From Isochrysis galbana (taxonomy: Eukaryota; Haptophyta; Isochrysidales; Isochrysidaceae), in NCBI GenBank assembly GCA_018136815.1, contig CM030937.1, forward strand, positions 4,276,226 through 4,340,225: DNA of 64,000 bases, read 5' to 3'. Positions 1 through 10,383 of the stretch are shown one piece after another (the first letter of the stretch is position 1; every line of letters starts with the position of its first letter). The notes beneath the pieces are model-generated. The model was not told the origin of the DNA. It saw only the letters and a list, made by a program, of their open reading frames with translations, and did not search any database. The translations under genes and the position numbers were made by a program.

Positions 1-765
1 CAAAGGGAAGCCCCTTTCGTAGATGGTGATGATGCGTGAAGGCCGACTACGTGTTGGTGGCTCCACAACCCTTGTCGCAGCCTGTAGTCACGAATTGGGC
101 ACACGAGCTCGGTTTTGCAGATTTCAAGTGAACCAGGCATAGCAGCAAATCCTCTCGATGCAGTCCAAGGCGCTTGCGGAGTTTCCAAATAGGCCATGGC
201 GAAACCACTCCACAAGAAGCTCTGTCTCTCTTGATCCTCACATCCCCTCCCCTCCCCCTTTTCCTTTTCATAGTGATGTAAGAGATGCGCATGACCAATT
301 GAGCTGTAGGCGGCAAGGTTCGTGCGCATGAGGGCTCGCATGGATGATGCGTGTGTAGGAACCTACTGGTAAGTTGTCGACGATCCAGTTAACACGATAG
401 TCTTCTCCAATCTTGTGGGAAAATTTTTTCGTCTGCTCGGGCGTGTAAGACTGTTTGCAAAGCAGTTTGCAAGACTCTTCCACATTCATCTTGATCTCAA
501 ACGGAGAGTTTTGGATTCTATCTCCTCGCATCACCTCACCCAGATTCTCGCCCTTGTAGACAATCTCTGCAGGGCGGCAGAAAGGAAGGTCGTACCACTC
601 ATACGGCAACTGAGTCTTGGTCGAGGTGAGCTTATTGACCTTGAGATCGATCAGCTCCCCGTCCTTGTAGTCGATGGGCGCGACACCTGGTAGATAGAAG
701 CCAGCAATGGTCGGAAATGCCACGAGAAGCGCGGCACTCATGCATCGGCTGCGAGCGGCACGCAT
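1..765 (-). CDS. TM9SF / nonaspanin (EMP70 family), N-terminal part, runs off left edge
   Basis: Nonaspanins are nine-helix proteins of the Golgi and endosomes involved in sorting membrane cargo. I read two exons on the minus strand, 765-367 and 81-1, joined in phase 0 over a 285-nt intron (donor GTAGGT at 366, acceptor CTACAG ending at 82). Exon 1 starts with a signal peptide that ends just before FYLPGVAP, then shows the lumenal signatures YEWYDLPFC, GENLGEVMRGDRI and NWIVDNLP. Exon 2 supplies AATR directly after DNLP and, after a short spacer, IYERGFPL, the order seen across the family, which is what fixes the splice sites. I prefer the methionine at 765 to one at 867 because the longer version reads through a dispersed repeat and delays the signal peptide. 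The transmembrane half is outside the window. Confidence 0.88.
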
Positions 766-796
766 GGGCGCAGTTGGGGTGGGCGTCGGTCGTTGT

Positions 797-865
797 CTTC
801 TGGTTGAGTATAACCTTAGTGCTGTCGACGGCAACATGTCGACGGTGCCATCCACGGCAATGCGC
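797..865 (+). repeat. Dispersed hairpin repeat (TATAACCTTAGTGCTG family), copy 1
   Basis: Begins AGTATAACCTTAGTGCTG and is followed by short inverted words (GTCGAC, GGCAAC). Fuller copies lie at 10170-10256 and, reversed, 63463-63549, with a decayed piece near 30739-30780. It abuts the start of the TM9SF gene. Confidence 0.6.
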
Positions 866-1086
866 AATGGGGCAACATGGTCAATTCAGGATCATCGGGT
901 ACTTGAAGGCTAGCGTCCACAGGAGTGGCCTCGACGTTTGAATCGACGACGGCCGAGCGGTCGAGAGTCTCAGGACGCTCTGATGAATAGGGAAAGCGGG
1001 CTGAAATACACACCGACTCACTGGTCACTGGGGCAGAAAAATGGCCTCTAGATCTAGAGGGGGTTTGCTAGAGGACCCCAAAAATT

Positions 1087-1160
1087 TTTCCTCAAGCGGG
1101 AGTCGATCCCCACACTCCAACACCGCGGTCGGGGCCCTGCGCCCACCGAGCCAGTGGCGG
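1087..1160 (-). other. tRNA-like segment (possible SINE head)
   Basis: Read on the minus strand, an A-box-like word (TGGCTCGGTGG, at 1153-1143) is followed by a B-box-like word (GGATCGACTCC, at 1109-1099; one mismatch to GGTTCGANTCC). The piece between can form an anticodon-type stem (CCGAC with GTTGG) but the loop is one base short and no complete cloverleaf forms. I read it as a relic of a Pol III-driven SINE rather than a working tRNA gene. The rest of 1161-1650 shows no gene. Confidence 0.25.
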
Positions 1161-1654
1161 TATCAACAGTGCCAGCGAAAGTGAAAAACAAATGCTCTTA
1201 CACATTGTGCTCCTGCGAGCGCGCCCCGCTCCCCCCTCTCCTCCTTGTGCGAGCCCGCTGTCCTGTCTGTGTCTGGGCTGTCTGTGCCATGTCCTGCTCC
1301 CTTTCGAGGGTCGTCTGCGTGGATGAGACTCGTTGTGGAGCGTGTGCGATGTGAGAGAGTCGCTGCTAGTGTCCTCCCCTCCCTTGTGATGCGTGGGTGG
1401 TTCTGTACAAGGATGTTGCATCAGCTTACGAGCTCGCACCGTATTGGAGCTAATACTGATATCAGTTCCTTGTATCAGCTCGCAAGCCCTGAAACAAAAC
1501 TCCGATCTATTATACACCTAATACTATTAAGAACGCCTCATCTCGTTTGCCGCTAGCGTGCGTCGCAGCAGCTTCCGCGTCGCGCGGCGCATGCGCGCGA
1601 GTGCCAGTAAGAAGCCATCCGTACATACTCCATATATATGTACATTGGCAAGCG

Positions 1655-2000
1655 CATGTGTGAGTGAGTGAGTGAATGAGTGAGTAAGTAAGTGCGTGAG
1701 TGAGTGAAAGTGAAAGAGAAAGAGGAAGAGAGGGAGAGAGAGAGGGATGGGGATGGAGGGGTGGATGGGGAGAGAGAGGGAGAGGGGAAGGTGGGGGGGG
1801 GGTGAGAGTGAGTGAGTGAGTGAGTGAGTAAGGAAAGGGAGGGAGGATAGGAGGGAGGGAGGGAGAGAGGGAGGGAGGGACGGAGAGAAAGAGACAAACA
1901 GAGACAGAGAGGCAAAGATAGAGACAGAGACGGACAAAGAGAGAGAGAGGAGGAGGGAGGGGGGTGGGAGGGAGAGGAAGAGAGGAAAGTGAGCGAGAGC
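1655..2000. repeat. Purine-rich microsatellite (GAGT and GAGG repeats)
   Basis: A long GAGTGAGT tract passes into GAGAGGGAGG runs. The long Ser/Leu/His-rich or Pro-rich reading frames on both strands here are products of this composition and are not genes. Confidence 0.9.
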
Positions 2001-2219
2001 CTATCGAGTTCCCTGCTGAGATGAGCGTGCGGCCCCACGCTAGCGCGCACGAGACTTTTGCCGCGCAAGCTGCTCCAGAGCCTTAGCTCGTGCGATCCCT
2101 ACGCGTGCGCGAGGACTCCTGCTGGGCCAGCTTCCAGCTTCGAAATAAATGAGCGCGAGGGGGCGCGCGCGCGACTTCTGACCGCGCCGGCCGCGCCCTC
2201 TCCACTATCTGCATGCCAC

Positions 2220-3124
2220 TTTGGAGCGCACCATCGGACTAATCTTATGATTGGTCGCCATGGAGGGGGGCCTCGCGCCCCCCCCACTCTCTCGACTCCC
2301 CTCATGGGGGGCGAGAACCATCCACCCCCCTGCGCTGCCTCTTGGCATGTAGGGGGGACTCACCCAGACTGCCCAGACTCTCCCTGAGAGTCGGGCACAG
2401 ATCGCACGCCCTGGCCCGCGTTGGCCTGCTTCTCGCTCTGACCAACCCCTCCTCCCCCTGGGCCCCCCTGATCAGGAGCCCCCAGCTAGCTCCTGTCGAC
2501 CGGCAGGGGCTCGAGAGCCAGCGAGGGAGAGGCAGGAGGGGCCAGGGCCATGCCCCAGCCTCACCTGCCCCCTGAGCTGTGCTCCCAGGCCCCTGCAGGC
2601 CTCCTGGGGACCTAAAGAGGGGCCGCAGGCGCGCGCCATGGGCCAGAGCCGCAGGGAAGAGAGGAGGAAGAGGAAAGAGGGAGGGGAGGGGGGAGTGGCA
2701 GCTCCCCCCTCCGGCGTTTACGTGTCTTCTCGCCCCGTTTGGGTAAGAGAAGACGGGGGCACCAGAACCAGGAGGGAAGGGCCGCGGCTCGCCGCGGCCA
2801 CTCGCCTCGGCGAGAGAGATTAGCGCTTCTGGGCTCCCATTCACGAGTGCCCCCCCCCCCTGCGTTGTTTTTACCCGAAAGGGGTTTTCCCCCAGCGTGG
2901 GCTCGAGGAGAGGACGTGCTGGGGTGCGCGGGGTCGGTGCGTGCACTGGGGGGAGGACAAATATCGAGGGGAGGGGGCAGTGCCCCCTCCCCCCGGTAGC
3001 ACTCGGACACCTGGCTCGTCAGGCATGGCGGGATTCCGGGACGGAAAAGTTGTGTCCAATTAGCTAGTGGGGTTGGCTAGGATATAACATTAATTATTAT
3101 TTTATATTTTGGAGCGCACCATCG
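2220..3124 (-). mobile_element. SINE-like retroelement, full copy 1, with 17-bp target-site duplication
   Basis: The body is 2237-3107 (871 bp), flanked by exact copies of TTTGGAGCGCACCATCG at 2220-2236 and 3108-3124, the mark of target-primed insertion. Read on the minus strand the 5' end is the AT-rich block near 3107 (ATAAAATAAT...TTAATG...TATCC), and the 3' end is a hairpin at 2256-2237 with arms GACCAATC and GATTAGTC around ATAA, preceded by CCATGG and a G/C-rich stretch. The 5' end is shared with copies at 16894-17766, 23767-24649 and a fragment at 39215-39337. The 3' end resembles the LINE tail at 42818, so it is probably moved by that LINE. It has no credible coding capacity. Confidence 0.85.
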
Positions 3125-3640
3125 CCATGCGTGGCAGCCCCTCGCCACTTGCGCAGCCTGCGCTCCGCGCTCCGCCCAGACGCTTCATCCAAAGCCGACC
3201 ACTCCAGGAGCGTGCCTGGGAGATTTATGACGGGCTTCCAAGCGCGGCGAGGGCGCCACCCTCCGCCTCGTTGTCGGAGGCGAGCGCCAGCACGCCAAGC
3301 AAGTGGGGGAATGGAAGCTATATGAAGGGTGAAGGGGAGAGCGAGGGAGGGAGGAGCTGGGCCGCCCTCGCCACCTCGCCACCGGGACTCTGTTTGCGCG
3401 CCGCGCTTGTAATTGATGGTAGAAGTCCCTTTTAACAGTAGAACCCTCGCTTTAACAATAGTCCTAAAAACTGACAACTGATATCAGTGGTTTGGCATTT
3501 TGGAGCTGTTACTGACAGTGTAAGCTCATATTAGTACTGTTGCAACATCTTAGGTTCTGTATGCGTCTCGTGTCTCGTGTGCTGCGCGCGCGATGTGTAG
3601 TTCTGGTCAGGGGTTGTGCATGAACGTTCACGGGCCCAAC
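3125..3640. other. No gene recognised
   Basis: GC-rich to about 3400, then AT-rich with degenerate words (GATATCAG, GGAGCT) also met at 1445 and 12715. I see no coding signal that survives comparison of both strands. Confidence 0.5.
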
Positions 3641-3649
3641 TGGGCCAAA

Positions 3650-3840
3650 TACACTTTCAAAATCAGGTGTTCAAGGTAAATTTGGAAAGTGGGTGTTCAC
3701 AACTGTTCACATGGCGACACTTAAGTGTCCATTCCGAGGTGTTGGTGTTCAAAGTGTCCAAAGGTGTTCCAAACGTCCATGCTAGGTGTTCAAAGTGTCC
3801 AAAGTATCCCCGCTAGAGATCATTGGTGTTCAAATTTGTC
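3650..3840. repeat. Keyword-rich short repeat (GTGTTCAAAGTGTCC)
   Basis: The word GTGTTCAAAGTGTCCAAA or close variants recur at least four times, with GGTGTTC and GTCCA scattered between. It resembles other keyword blocks in this window (for example 51565-52142, a proven MITE), but I could not define ends or a target duplication here. Confidence 0.5.
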
Positions 3841-3856
3841 CATACCCAAAAAAAGG

Positions 3857-4300
3857 TCAAGGGGCTCGAAACCCCAGTGCTAGTGGGTTTCGAGCTGATG
3901 TGCCCCTGCCCGGCCCGCCGCGTCGAGGGTGACGAGACGCCGAAGGGCCGTGAACGCGCACGCCCGTGAACGTCTTGGCGTTCTGCCCCTTCTCTGGTAC
4001 GAGAGCGAACCCCCCAGAGGGGAGGGGTCCGCGCACGAGCATCCAGCGGCGGCGGCCGTCGTCGACGAAGACCAGGGAGCCGGCGAGGTCCGGCGCCCGG
4101 CCCGCGGCAAGGGCCGCCTTCAGATCGTCCAGGGGCAGCGTAGCGTCAGGAGGAAAGGGTGCCTCGGGCAGGCTGCCCAGCGCGCCCGCGGGGTCCGGAC
4201 CGGTGACGGCGGGATCGCAGGGGGGCGTCCCGTCGTCGGCCGGGAGCGGGGAGCGGGGCGGCGGGCGTGCGGGCGGTAGGGAGGGACGACATGGCTGTGT
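3857..4300 (-). pseudogene. Orphan coding-like fragment, unidentified
   Basis: A minus-strand frame open for over 140 codons ends at a stop at 3857. Its middle reads like a folded protein (LPLDDLKAAL, SLVFVDDGRRRWMLVRGPLP, FALVPEKGQNAKTFTGV), while the last 25 residues drift into Arg/Gly-rich sequence, suggesting the true gene is cut off there. No family is recognised. It sits between a keyword repeat and a microsatellite and has no clear start or splice sites, so I treat it as a relic, perhaps of a retroelement. The plus-strand frames over the same bases look like shadows. Confidence 0.3.
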
Positions 4301-4915
4301 GGTAGGAGAGGGATAGAGAGAGAGAGCTTGGGCGGTCTGGCGCGCGGTGCGGCGAAGAAGAGGGAAAGGGGGGGAGCAGCTCCTTCTGCGGGGGAAAGGG
4401 GGGGTGTCAGTATGATCTGTTCCCGCCCTGGGGGTCCCCCTCTTTTGTTCTTCTTTTCTCCGGTCATGCGCGCGCCCTCGCTGCTCCGTTGCCGTTCACT
4501 AGCGCAAACTAAAGCCTGCTGGTCATGTAAAGACTTAAATAAAAAGAGAAAAGAGAGACTCACGAGGGGGGGACCCGGCTGCGTGCGGCGCGCGCTTTAA
4601 TCTCTCGGGGAGGAGCGCAGAGTAGGAGCGTTTTGTTTTTGGTGCGTTGAGCTCCCGGCTTCCCTTCCCTATCGCTCTCTCTCTCTCTCCTTTCTCCTTC
4701 CTCCCACGCTCCTTACATGTCGCTCTACCTGTGTCCAGTCTCTCTTCCGACTCACTCCAGCCCTGCACTCCCCCCCCCTAGAAGTCTGCCTCTCGCACGC
4801 CCCACACCACCAGTGGCGCTACCCGGCCTTGCCTCTGCGCACTCGCGGCGGGAACTTTGGTCCTCCACTGCGCGCGGTCGCCCGCGCAGTCTCGCCTTGC
4901 TACGCTGCCGATCGC
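4301..4915. promoter_or_regulatory. Upstream region of the GT4 gene
   Basis: No gene seen. A CTCTCTCTCTCC pyrimidine tract near 4675-4700 and CT-rich sequence to 4830 precede the gene; pyrimidine tracts also lie upstream of the transporter at 27063 and the fused SPT at 45544, so they may mark initiator regions. No TATA box is convincing. Confidence 0.3.
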
Positions 4916-6902
4916 ATGCTGCGACGAGCGCGAGGCCCATCTCCTCGGCTCGGCAAGGTGCTGCTGCTGGGGCTTGCCGTCGCTGGCGCAAATGTGCGGA
5001 TTGCCTACGTCACCAACACCTGGTGGCCCAAGGTGGACGGCGCCGCGATCACCGTCATGGGCCACGCCCATTTCTTCGCCAACGCTGGCCATCCTGTTCT
5101 CGTCGTTCGGCCAGAGTACCCCGCCGACTCACCTGTGCTCCGGCGTGCAGTGCAGGCGGGGATGGAGTCCGACCCAGTGCCGCCATCAGATCGGCTCACA
5201 TTCCTATCATACAGAATGTCGGGCACCAGAGGCGGCGGCTTCGAACCAGAGATGGACGCAAGCGATCTCGCGCGCGTCGAGGCGGGACTTGCCGCGTGGA
5301 AGCCGGACGTTGTGCTCGTAGTCGACCCAGACTACTTTGTACTTGACACCTTCCGTGTGCCAGGACTAAACTCACTCCTCCGCCTAGCTAAGCCCCCAAC
5401 AATGATTGCTTGCATGACCACCTTCTGCATCGAGGCGATTCGGAAGATGCCTGAGTATTGGTGGCTTAACTATGCGCCGGTCCACCAGCTCTTCCTGCAG
5501 GGCTTGGCCACAGCGTATGGCCAGTTCGACCACATTTTTGTCAATGGCGAGCAATCGGCCAAGTACTTGCAACCGCTGCGGGTGAGTCTAGCCGCTCCTT
5601 CCCGCACCGGCAAAGGGCGTCGTCTTCCGCTTACGCACTGTTGCCAAGTGGTGGCGCCTATGCTCCGCACCGACTGCCCCGCGCGCTGGTTACATGGTTG
5701 GGCCAACTTTGAGGCGTCTTCTGCGGTCTGCTTGGCCATCACCCTTGCCAAGCTGTGCCTGCAGGTGCTTCGCAACTTCAGATGGGAACCGCTTCCGCCG
5801 GCGCGCGTTGTCCGATCACGCGGCGTGCCTGTCGATTTCTGCAGCTCAGTCTCTGATTCGGAGTGCGAATCTTCACCGAGCGTGGCACTCATGCGTCAGC
5901 GTCCGCCGGGCACCACTGCCTTCATTTATGTCGGACGCCTCGCATATGATAAGAGCGTCGATGAGCTCCTCACGGCTTTCGAGCGCGCTAAGTCAAGGGG
6001 ACAGACTGCCAATTCAGTTCTGTATCTGGCAGGCTCGGGCGAGCTTGAAGCTCTGATCGCGAGACACGCTGCCAGGATTCCAGCTCTGCGGGGCGGCGCC
6101 GCGGATGGGGACTTTGCGCAATTGCGGCCTGCTAAGGAGGGGAAGGGTGCGGCTGACAGCCGTGAGGAGAAGCAGCGTGTCGGGGTGAACCGGAATAGCC
6201 CCAGCATTGTCCATCTCGGGCAGGTTTCTCACGACCATGTCTCGTGTGTACTGCGAGAGGCGGACGTCTATGTTTCGGCGGCACACAACGAGACCTACGG
6301 CCGTTCACTGGTCGAGGCTTTGCGCTGTGGGTTACCCATAGTGACGATGAGCAGTTGTAACATGCATGTGACACATCAACACAACGGGCTACTTGGGGAT
6401 GACGCCGTCGATTTGGAGCGGCATATACGCATCATAAGCGACGATGTGGAGTTGCGTGATCGGCTCAAATCTGGCGCGTTGGCATATGACGGTGCCACCG
6501 ATGGCAGCACTGATTTTGATGGGGGACTGGCGCCCAATCAAGCGATGCTCCGCGCCATTTTGGAAGCTCATTCTTCCACATGCGGAGGTGACGCTGTGCA
6601 TTGCACACCCTCAGGACAGAGAACTCGCGCCTGGCATCCGTTTTGGAGTATTTGGATGGCGCTTTCCACACTACTCGATGCGCCCATGTATGTCTCGCCC
6701 CCTTTGTTCCCCCGTGTAGTTGCCCCACCTGCCTATTCGCAATGTTCTGACGCGCGATCGTTGATCGCTTGCCCACCCCGCCCCATATAGCTTGAGTGCA
6801 ACGATTGTGGCCACGGTGAGCATCTGCGTCGTCACCTTCATCTTTTTGTGCCTCGGGTTAGCTTCCCCAGCAGGACGCGATGCAAAGGAGCATGAAGAGT
6901 AA
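4916..6902 (+). CDS. Membrane-anchored glycosyltransferase, GT4 family
   Basis: Transfers a sugar from a nucleotide-sugar donor; acceptor unknown. Three exons: 4916-5581, 5765-6687, 6791-6902 (566 residues). The N-terminal leader (MLRRARG...VLLLGLAVAGA) is a signal peptide or anchor, followed by the first Rossmann half (RIAYVTNTWWPKVDG). The second half holds FIYVGRLAYDKS (about 272), LYLAGSGELEALI and the EX7E donor motif ETYGRSLVE (Glu 398 and 406). Intron 1 is 183 nt, GTGAGT...GCAG, a multiple of three without stops, so an unspliced reading adds about 61 spurious residues before VLRNF. Intron 2 (GTATGT...ATAG) must be spliced to give a C-terminal helix (TIVATVSICVVTFIFLCLGL) and a charged tail ending HEE. 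Start 4829 is also in frame, but 4916 places the signal peptide at the N-terminus. Confidence 0.85.
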
Positions 6903-6904
6903 TG

Positions 6905-6972
6905 TGTAATTTGTGCATGAGGTTGTCGGGTATTTTGTGCATGAGGCATTTAAGTACTTTGTGCATGAGGCA
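6905..6972 (+). repeat. Short tandem repeat (TTTGTGCATGAGG x3)
   Basis: Three imperfect copies of about 24 bp directly behind the GT4 stop codon, within its probable 3' UTR. From 6973 to 7340 no gene is supported; an 81-codon frame at 7064 lacks any support beyond being open. Confidence 0.6.
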
Positions 6973-7340
6973 GTCGAGTAGAAGTTCAACGCTCGATGAT
7001 ACGCAGCATGCAGCTCGACTTCTGACGGCATCATGATTTTGGCATTGAGTCAGACATCGTTGGTTGTTGTCACACGGAAGTGCGAAAAGGCAAAGCAGCC
7101 TGAGCGATCAGTTAAGTGCTCTCGCTGTCATTCCTCTGATCATGAACGGGAAGCCGAGGGAGCCGTTGACATTACACTTGGCAATCGCAAGCGGTGGTGA
7201 GAAATGTGGAGTAAGTCGACTTAAAATGCTACAATTGCAATTGCATCTGCAGTCTGAAGTGCAACAAGATGAGAAAAGGTTGTCTGAAGTTCGAAGTGCA
7301 CTAGATTGAAGTGCACCAACGGCGGCAGGCAATCCAATAA

Positions 7341-8028
7341 AAAAGTAGTACTACCTCCGTTCCAAAATTGACTTTTTTCAGTTTTCTTTTCACAGCTCCC
7401 CAAAACTTGAAACTTGAAATAAATGAACCGCAACTTCAACGGGGGGGTTGCCGGTACATGCTCGCTTCACGGGGTGAGGGGGGGGTTCAGCACTCGAAAT
7501 CGAAAAACTATTGAAATGGGCAGCTTTTAAATGTGGACTGGGTGTGCAAATCGGCTGACGCGAACGATTGGCGCGAGAGCTCTTTACCCGTGGCACTCGC
7601 GGCCGCATGGCGCGGCTGAAGGTGGTGGAGCCGCCGCAGCACGGCGCTCGCACTGGGGGCGAGTATGAGTGGCAGCAGGCAGGGGGCGCAAGCGAAGTAG
7701 AGGTGGGGACAGTAAAAATCGAGTTCTCGTGATCGCTTTCTTATGGCAAAAAAATGCATGGATGACCTCCATATGCCCTAACTAGACGACCCTCCGAGTC
7801 TCAGCTCCCTATTCTTTTGCGCGCGCGCGCGCCGACGTGAGAAAATTCCCATTTTTTTGGCCCGGTGGTGTCGATCGACGATCGACGGCCGACGTAACCA
7901 CTTTAACGACCGCTCGGAAGCTGTTATTGTCGCCCGGCCGCATTTTTTGCCTGGTTGGGCATCATCAGTCGTGGTGAGCATGATATACTAGATGGATACC
8001 TGTGACTTGATCGTTTATCCACATATTA
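7341..8028. other. No gene; one Stowaway-like MITE end
   Basis: TACTACCTCCGTTCCAAAA at 7349-7367 recurs at 33689-33707 and resembles the ends of Stowaway-type MITEs. A GCGC run lies at 7820-7835. No coding sequence is recognised. Confidence 0.35.
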
Positions 8029-8244
8029 TTGTACGTATGTGCCCTATACTACAGACTAACACAGCGGGCAATTGTGGACACAGCCGCACAAAAATGGGAA
8101 ATGGTTGATGAGGATGTCACACGGGCATTTGCGCTTGGTGGAAGTCTGGGAGCGCTCTTCGAGTTGAAACTGGTTGGAGTGAGCGCCTGGCGATGCAGCG
8201 CTCGTGGTGACCGGTGTGTGCATGAGCATTTCGATGGACGAGCA

Positions 8245-8412
8245 ATAGGTGAGGAAGGGGCACGAGGAAGGGCAGGAAGGGCAGGGCAGGAGGAAGAGCA
8301 GGAAGGGCAGGGCAGGAGGAAGGGCAGGAGGAAGGGCAGGAGGAAGGGGGCAGGAGGAAGGGGGCAGGAGGAAGGGGGCAGGAGGAAGGGGGCAGGAGGA
8401 AGGGCAGGTCCT
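8245..8412. repeat. Minisatellite, GGGCAGGAGGAA units
   Basis: Tandem units of AGGAAGGGCAGG and AGGAAGGGGGCAGG. They produce long Lys/Gly/Arg-rich frames on the plus strand and Ser/Cys/Pro-rich frames on the minus strand; neither is likely to be a protein. Confidence 0.85.
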
Positions 8413-8534
8413 TCCGCACTTTTCGCCAAGAAGGAACGGCGTGCAGAAAAAGTTGTTGTGCTGCATGATGAGTGGCAATCACACTTTGTTCCGCCCGTCC
8501 TCCGCGCCCAGAGTTCCCCCGCGAAAAGAGTGAA

Positions 8535-8949
8535 CGCACGGCGTGCACCTTCCTGGAAGTTGCTATGCGCACGCACGGCGCCCCCGCGGGGGGTGCGCCG
8601 GTGCACATCGCGCCGTGCCCACGCACGGCGTGCACATGTGATTGCAAGTCATCACAGGCGCTGTGTAACGAAACATCTCTTATATGGCCAGTTTACGTAG
8701 TTGTGGGCCGCAGGGGCTACACACACGGAACGGGTTGACATGCGCGCGCACGGCGTATCCGCGGGGGGACCGATGCACATCGCGCCGTGCCCATGCACGG
8801 CGTGCACCGATGTGATTAGCGAAGAAGCTTTGACGGCCTCTCTCTCTTATAATTTTAACAAGATCTAATGTTAAACAACTACAATACAACTGTGGACATT
8901 TGATCGCTCAATTCGACTGATGTCCCACTATTGACGGAACGACACCTAC
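8535..8949 (-). repeat. Dispersed repeat family with GTCGTTCCGTCAAT terminus, copy 1
   Basis: Read on the minus strand from 8949: GGTGTCGTTCCGTCAAT, a CATCAGTCGAATTGAGCGA word, then two units in which GTGCACGCCGTGC and GGGCACGGCGCGATG alternate with CGCCGTGCGTGCGCAT. The same order occurs at 34241-34625, 38228-38560 and in part at 63280-63365. High internal palindromicity suggests a non-autonomous DNA transposon; only one end is well defined. Confidence 0.6.
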
Positions 8950-9274
8950 CTTTGCCGCTCCAGCCATGCCCATCCGACCTTGCTGGGAGGCCTCCCAGTC
9001 GCCAGTCGAGCAAGCGCTTCAAGTAGAGGGGCCAGCCCTCTTCTTACCACCGTCCGCGAGCACGATTACCAGCGCCTGCGCTGGCTGGCCCGCAAGTCTC
9101 AGCGGTGCCTGATGCCGATGTTCGCTCGCCTACTGCCCTTGTTGGCTCGAGGCGTGAGGAGGAGGAGGGCCTCGCTGCCGCCTGTTGTTGACATGAGCCC
9201 CCCTACCTACCCATCCTTCTCCTCCTTCGCCCGCGCCCGGGTCATCGCTTCGGCCACGCTCCTGGCTCCTGGGC
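8950..9274. other. No gene recognised
   Basis: GC-rich; a 103-codon plus frame here shows no recognisable motif. Confidence 0.4.
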
Positions 9275-9591
9275 ATGCTTGCGTCGGATGAAGAACCAGC
9301 CGGGTGCGTTGGGCGCAAGAAGAAAGAGTATGAGCTGTACACAAACTTCGTTAATAAACTTCCAAATGACAAATATGGCCGGTTCATAAGGGCATACATA
9401 TCATTCAAACGTTATGTCAATTACGATGAGCTCAAGCAAATTGCACACAAAATGCGGGGTTAGTACACCAAATGGAGAAAATTGGTAATCCACATGTACA
9501 TGATTTGAATTCGATTCTGTCAGATGATAATATCAAGAAAGATGTAAGGACATTGGTGGATAGGGTGTTGTCAGTCTCGCGTAAGAATTAA
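9275..9591 (+). pseudogene. AT-rich pair of short reading frames, unidentified
   Basis: Two frames in succession read like ordinary soluble protein: the first to 9463 (KKEYELYTNFVNKLP, YGRFIRAYISFKRYVNYDEL), the second from 9471 to 9591 in another frame (MEKIGNPHVHDLNSIL, VRTLVDRVLSVSRKN). Base composition is much more AT-rich than the neighbours, and codons such as AAT, AAA and TTG dominate. Either a frameshift or an intron splits one gene, or this is a relic of foreign DNA. No family is recognised. Confidence 0.3.
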
Positions 9592-9631
9592 CAAAAGATG
9601 CGAGACCCCCACGCTAGAAGGTCACGTTGAC

Positions 9632-9949
9632 GACCAGAAGCGTTCAGTTATCCCCATCCCTTTCGTTGAGGCGAGAAGCGTTCAATCACCACTAGCTAAC
9701 GTCACACCGCATCAATACACTAGCTAACGTCACACTGAGGTTGGTCAATCCGATGCTGTCAAAAATATAATGAGCGTGTGTGAGACGTGGATCGTGATTT
9801 CAACGAGATATCGACCCTGCCTCAAATCGAGTGAATGGAGTCAGACCACGTGTGTGTTTCAACATGTGAAGTGTCAAGTTGAGTCAAGTAACCTTCAGGT
9901 GACAACAAAAGGTGTTAGCAGGGATGGGGATAATTGAACGCTTTTGGTC
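9632..9949. mobile_element. Fold-back MITE with 29-bp terminal inverted repeats
   Basis: Left arm 9632-9660 and right arm 9921-9949 are reverse complements with two mismatches in 29 bp (starting GACCAGAAGCGTTCA and ending TGAACGCTTTTGGTC). The 260-bp interior carries two copies of CTAGCTAACGTCACAC (9692-9707 and 9720-9735). No coding capacity; I could not see a clear target duplication. Confidence 0.7.
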
Positions 9950-9990
9950 TTTGGCTATCGGCTATCTATAGTTCCACGCCTTATTCGTCG

Positions 9991-10111
9991 GAGAGATGGG
10001 AGGCGGCTGGCGGGGCAGGTAGGGGGGTACCCTGCGGAATCCTTGGTCACCCAGGGGCCAGGAGAGGTGGAAAATAGTGGTCAAAAAGATTGAGAGTGAG
10101 AGACCGGGCTT
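9991..10111 (+). repeat. Dispersed repeat ending GTGACCGGGCTA, copy 1
   Basis: Shares GGCTGGCGGGGCAGGTAGG, CCCTGCGGAATCCTTGG, GGTGGAAAATAGTGG and a terminal GACCGGGCT with copies at 19199-19323, 35530-35653 and 44636-44765; isolated ends occur at about 23580 and, inverted, 27861. Confidence 0.7.
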
Positions 10112-10169
10112 TGGGGGCTACCTTTGGCGATTGGCGATGGCGATGGGCGATGGGCCACGATGGGGGAGC

Positions 10170-10256
10170 GTCAGAATTTTATTGTTGTGTTGTATAACCT
10201 TAGTGCTGCGGGACGGTAGCCCTTCGATGGCAACGGAGTCCCTACCCCGCGATGGG
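10170..10256 (+). repeat. Dispersed hairpin repeat (TATAACCTTAGTGCTG family), copy 2
   Basis: Runs from TCAGAATTTTATTGTTGTG through TATAACCTTAGTGCTGCGGGAC to CCCTACCCCGCGATG. The copy at 63463-63549 matches it over its whole length in reverse. Confidence 0.7.
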
Positions 10257-10383
10257 GGGGTGCGCGGTTGGCGCATGGCTCGTCTGGTGTATGTGGCTAG
10301 GAATGCTAGCTAACAAGATGTCCTACGACGCTATAAATTCTAACGACGCGCTTTTTTTTTACAAGCTATTGGTAAGCTAAACG

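Noticed and set aside
1087..1160. Functional tRNA gene
   Set aside because: No closed acceptor stem and a mismatch in the T-loop; kept only as tRNA-like.
1527..2068. Long minus-strand Ser/Leu/Pro-rich frames
   Set aside because: Produced by GAGT/GAGG microsatellite; open in several frames with extreme composition.
8249..8412. CRISPR-like array
   Set aside because: Units are contiguous minisatellite repeats without unique spacers; eukaryotic context. No other array was seen.
8029..8700. 223-codon plus frame and overlapping minus frames
   Set aside because: Pass through a GGGCAGGAGGAA minisatellite and a palindromic repeat.
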